Shown here: positions 5,343 to 7,021 of the stretch, in pieces
Layout: each line of letters begins with the position of its first letter
How positions within the stretch are numbered: position 1 is the stretch's first letter
Assembly (NCBI GenBank): GCA_903921965.1
Contig: CAIXSE010000747.1
Location: 1 to 7,021, forward strand
Length of the DNA stretch: 7,021 nt
From: an uncultured Thermoleophilia bacterium
GTDB lineage: Bacteria > Actinomycetota > Thermoleophilia > UBA2241
Direction of reading: 5' to 3'
Program-made: the position numbers and the translations under genes
The notes under the pieces: model-generated
Databases searched by the model: none
Told to the model about the DNA's origin: nothing
Seen by the model: only the letters and a program-made list of their open reading frames with translations

Positions 5343-6950
5343 TCAGACCTTGTCCCTGAACTTCCTCTTGTACTTGCGCCACGTGAAGGCCCACTGCTCC
5401 GGGTCTTCCATGGACTCGGTGCGTCGCATCTGGTCGATCGGCTGCGCGTACGGCGCATCGAGCACCTTCTGCGGCTCCGCGTAGGCCTCGTCGCTGGCCA
5501 GCTTGATCACGGCCGCCCACTCGTCGAGGTCGGCCCTACTGTACGTCTCGCAGGGTTCCGGTGTGAAGGGCTCCGGCACGACCCACGGGTGGTGGCTCAT
5601 CCAGAAGCTCTGGATGCCGAAGTCGATCATGCGGTCGCGCACCGCCTCGGTGCCGACGCCGGTGTCCTCCTTGAGATCCTCCAGGCTGTAGCGCACCTGG
5701 TCGAGCCGGCGGTGACCCTCGGCGTACGGCCGGCTGACGCCCTTCACGGCCAGGAGCAGGTTGTCGAGGTAGTTGTTGTTGAGCACGCTGATCTCGGCGA
5801 CCTCCCTGAGGCCCTCCGGACCCATGTTGCGGATCCAGGCGTAGGCGCGGATCACGGCCATCCAGTTGCCCAGGAACCCGCGCACGCGGCCGATGCTCTC
5901 GGGCCGGTCGTACTCGAGGTGGTAGCGGTCGCCCTCCCTGGTGACGAGCGGTACCGGCAGGTACGGCGCCAGCTTCTCCGTGACCATGTAGGCGCCGCTC
6001 GCGGGCCCCTCGCAGCCGTGCGGGCTCGAGAAGGTCTTGTGCAGGTTGAAGTGGCAGGCGTCGAAGCCGGCGTCGCGGGCCCGCGCGAAGCCCAGGATGC
6101 CGTTGGCGTTGGCCTGGTCGGTGAAGGCCAGGGCGCCGGCGTCGTGCAGGATCTCGACGTACTTGTCGATCTGCGGGTTGTAGATGCCGGTGTCTTCGGG
6201 GTTGGTGATCATGCAGCCCACCGTCTTCTCGCTGACGGCGGCGCGGAAGGCCTCGAGGTCGGGGTAGCCGTTCTCGTCGGGCATGACGGTGATGACCTTG
6301 AAGCCGGCCACGCTGGGCGTGGCGGCGTCGCACGGGTGCGAGAAGATCGTGGTTATCATCTCGTTCCGCTGGTCGAGCTCGCCGCGGGCTTCGAAGTACC
6401 TGCGCATGACGCACGCGTTCGTGTACACGGCGTGCGAGCCGCCGCCGGGCTGCAGCGTGAAGGCGTCCATGCCGCTGATCGACTTCAGGTACTGCCCGGT
6501 CTGGTAGACGATCTCGAGCAGGCCCTGCAGGGTGTCCTCGTCCTGCCACGGGTGCAGGTCGGCGGCGCGGTGGCCGCGGATGAGCTCCTCGTGCAGCTTG
6601 GGCGAGTACTTCATGGTGCAAGTGCCCTCGCTGATGTCGCTGCCGAGGTCCATGCCCAGCGTCATCTGCGCGTACCGCAGGTAATGGCGCAGGACCTGGT
6701 ACTGGGCCATCTCGGGCAGCTCGGGGGCGGCGGCGCGGGCCATCCCCTCGGGGATGTAGTCCGCCGCCGCGCCGACCTCGGCCGTCACGGCCTCTTCGGC
6801 GAGCGGCACGAGGATGCCGCGCTCGCCGGGCGTGCCCTGCTCCATGATGAACGGCTCGTCCCAGCGGGGGGCACGGTAGTCGCGCAGCACGCCGCCGTCG
6901 CGGCGCAGCTTCGCCAGCGCGGCGACCTTCTCCTGAGGCGACGGCGTCAT
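5343..6950 (-). CDS. gcvPB: glycine dehydrogenase (decarboxylating) subunit 2
   Basis: A 535-residue PLP enzyme subunit of the glycine cleavage P-protein. In the two-subunit form GcvPB carries the PLP lysine and, with GcvPA, decarboxylates glycine and passes the aminomethyl group to lipoyl-GcvH in the cytoplasm. Visible signatures are LPEMAQYQVLRHYLRYAQ (78-95), GTCTMKYSPKLHE (109-121), the glycine-rich cofactor segment LQPGGGSHAVYTN (166-178), TDQANANGILG (277-287), HFNLHKTFSSPHG (300-312) with the expected PLP lysine at K305, and EPCETYSRADLD (465-476), which matches the family's EPTE-S-LD end motif. The start ATG at 6950 overlaps the gcvPA stop as ATGA and has AAGGAGG 7 bases upstream, so translation is coupled. 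Oddities: it is longer than the common GcvPB of roughly 480-500 residues, and the usual GGGGPG after the HKTF segment reads GCEGPA. It is therefore a divergent branch; glycine decarboxylation remains the best call given the partner gene. Confidence 0.92.
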   Translation of the reverse strand: MTPSPQEKVAALAKLRRDGGVLRDYRAPRWDEPFIMEQGTPGERGILVPLAEEAVTAEVGAAADYIPEGMARAAAPELPEMAQYQVLRHYLRYAQMTLGMDLGSDISEGTCTMKYSPKLHEELIRGHRAADLHPWQDEDTLQGLLEIVYQTGQYLKSISGMDAFTLQPGGGSHAVYTNACVMRRYFEARGELDQRNEMITTIFSHPCDAATPSVAGFKVITVMPDENGYPDLEAFRAAVSEKTVGCMITNPEDTGIYNPQIDKYVEILHDAGALAFTDQANANGILGFARARDAGFDACHFNLHKTFSSPHGCEGPASGAYMVTEKLAPYLPVPLVTREGDRYHLEYDRPESIGRVRGFLGNWMAVIRAYAWIRNMGPEGLREVAEISVLNNNYLDNLLLAVKGVSRPYAEGHRRLDQVRYSLEDLKEDTGVGTEAVRDRMIDFGIQSFWMSHHPWVVPEPFTPEPCETYSRADLDEWAAVIKLASDEAYAEPQKVLDAPYAQPIDQMRRTESMEDPEQWAFTWRKYKRKFRDKV

Positions 6951-7021
6951 GACGTCACCTCCTTGACCGACGACACCAGCTCGTCGATGTCGTCCTTGTC
7001 GTAGTACTCGGTGACGCAGTA
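6947..7021 (-). CDS. gcvPA: glycine dehydrogenase (decarboxylating) subunit 1, C-terminal end only
   Basis: The last 24 codons of a gene that enters from the right edge, reading YCVTEYYDKDDIDELVSSVK and ending EVTS before TGA at 6949-6947. The CVTE...DIDELV pattern is typical of the final strand and helix of GcvPA, the companion of GcvPB in two-subunit glycine decarboxylases. The stop overlaps the gcvPB start by ATGA, and the last codons contain the AAGGAGG ribosome site of gcvPB. Too little is present to judge the rest of the protein; identification rests on the short tail plus the standard gcvPA-gcvPB order. Confidence 0.75.
   Translation of the reverse strand, partial: YCVTEYYDKDDIDELVSSVKEVTS

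Noticed and set aside
5589..7004. Plus-strand open frame of 471 codons opposite gcvPB
   Set aside because: It mirrors the codon structure of gcvPB and is rich in Val, Leu, Gly, His and Asp without any fold signature.

Overview
The window is about 7 kb of very GC-rich bacterial DNA in which every gene I can support lies on the minus strand. GTG start codons, a split two-subunit glycine decarboxylase (GcvPA plus GcvPB) and a saccharopine dehydrogenase-like protein of the type common in actinomycetes suggest a high-GC actinobacterium-like organism, perhaps a deep or uncultured lineage. That is an inference from gene style, not a firm taxonomic call.

In transcription order (right to left): the last 24 codons of gcvPA (7021-6947) overlap gcvPB (6950-5343) by ATGA, so the two P-protein subunits of the glycine cleavage system are coupled. 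After gcvPB comes a 136-base gap with a perfect 17-bp inverted repeat (5249-5283), probably a terminator without a U tract. Next is a two-gene unit 7 bases apart: a small four-helix membrane protein with a basic tail (5206-4712) and an ATP-NAD kinase-like protein of the COG3199/AcoX type (4704-3496). Two tandem paralogous genes follow (3416-2343 and 2221-1409). Each encodes two PAS domains and no recognisable output domain; the first also carries what looks like the opening third of a GAF domain. After a 209-base gap containing the only AT-rich island in the window, a saccharopine dehydrogenase family oxidoreductase (1199 to beyond position 1) begins and runs off the left edge.

How the genes work together is only partly clear. 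The two ends are amino acid metabolism (glycine cleavage; a lysine/saccharopine-type or related NAD(P)-dependent dehydrogenase). The kinase-like gene could touch NAD(P) or small-molecule phosphorylation. The middle is a sensory pair without a visible partner. The most unusual material is the PAS-PAS tandem with its broken GAF end and the intergenic sequences: a shared 9-base CCTCTAGAC motif upstream of both PAS genes, GC-rich hairpins in four of the five gaps, and a structured leader before the dehydrogenase. I see no mobile element, CRISPR array, rRNA or tRNA.
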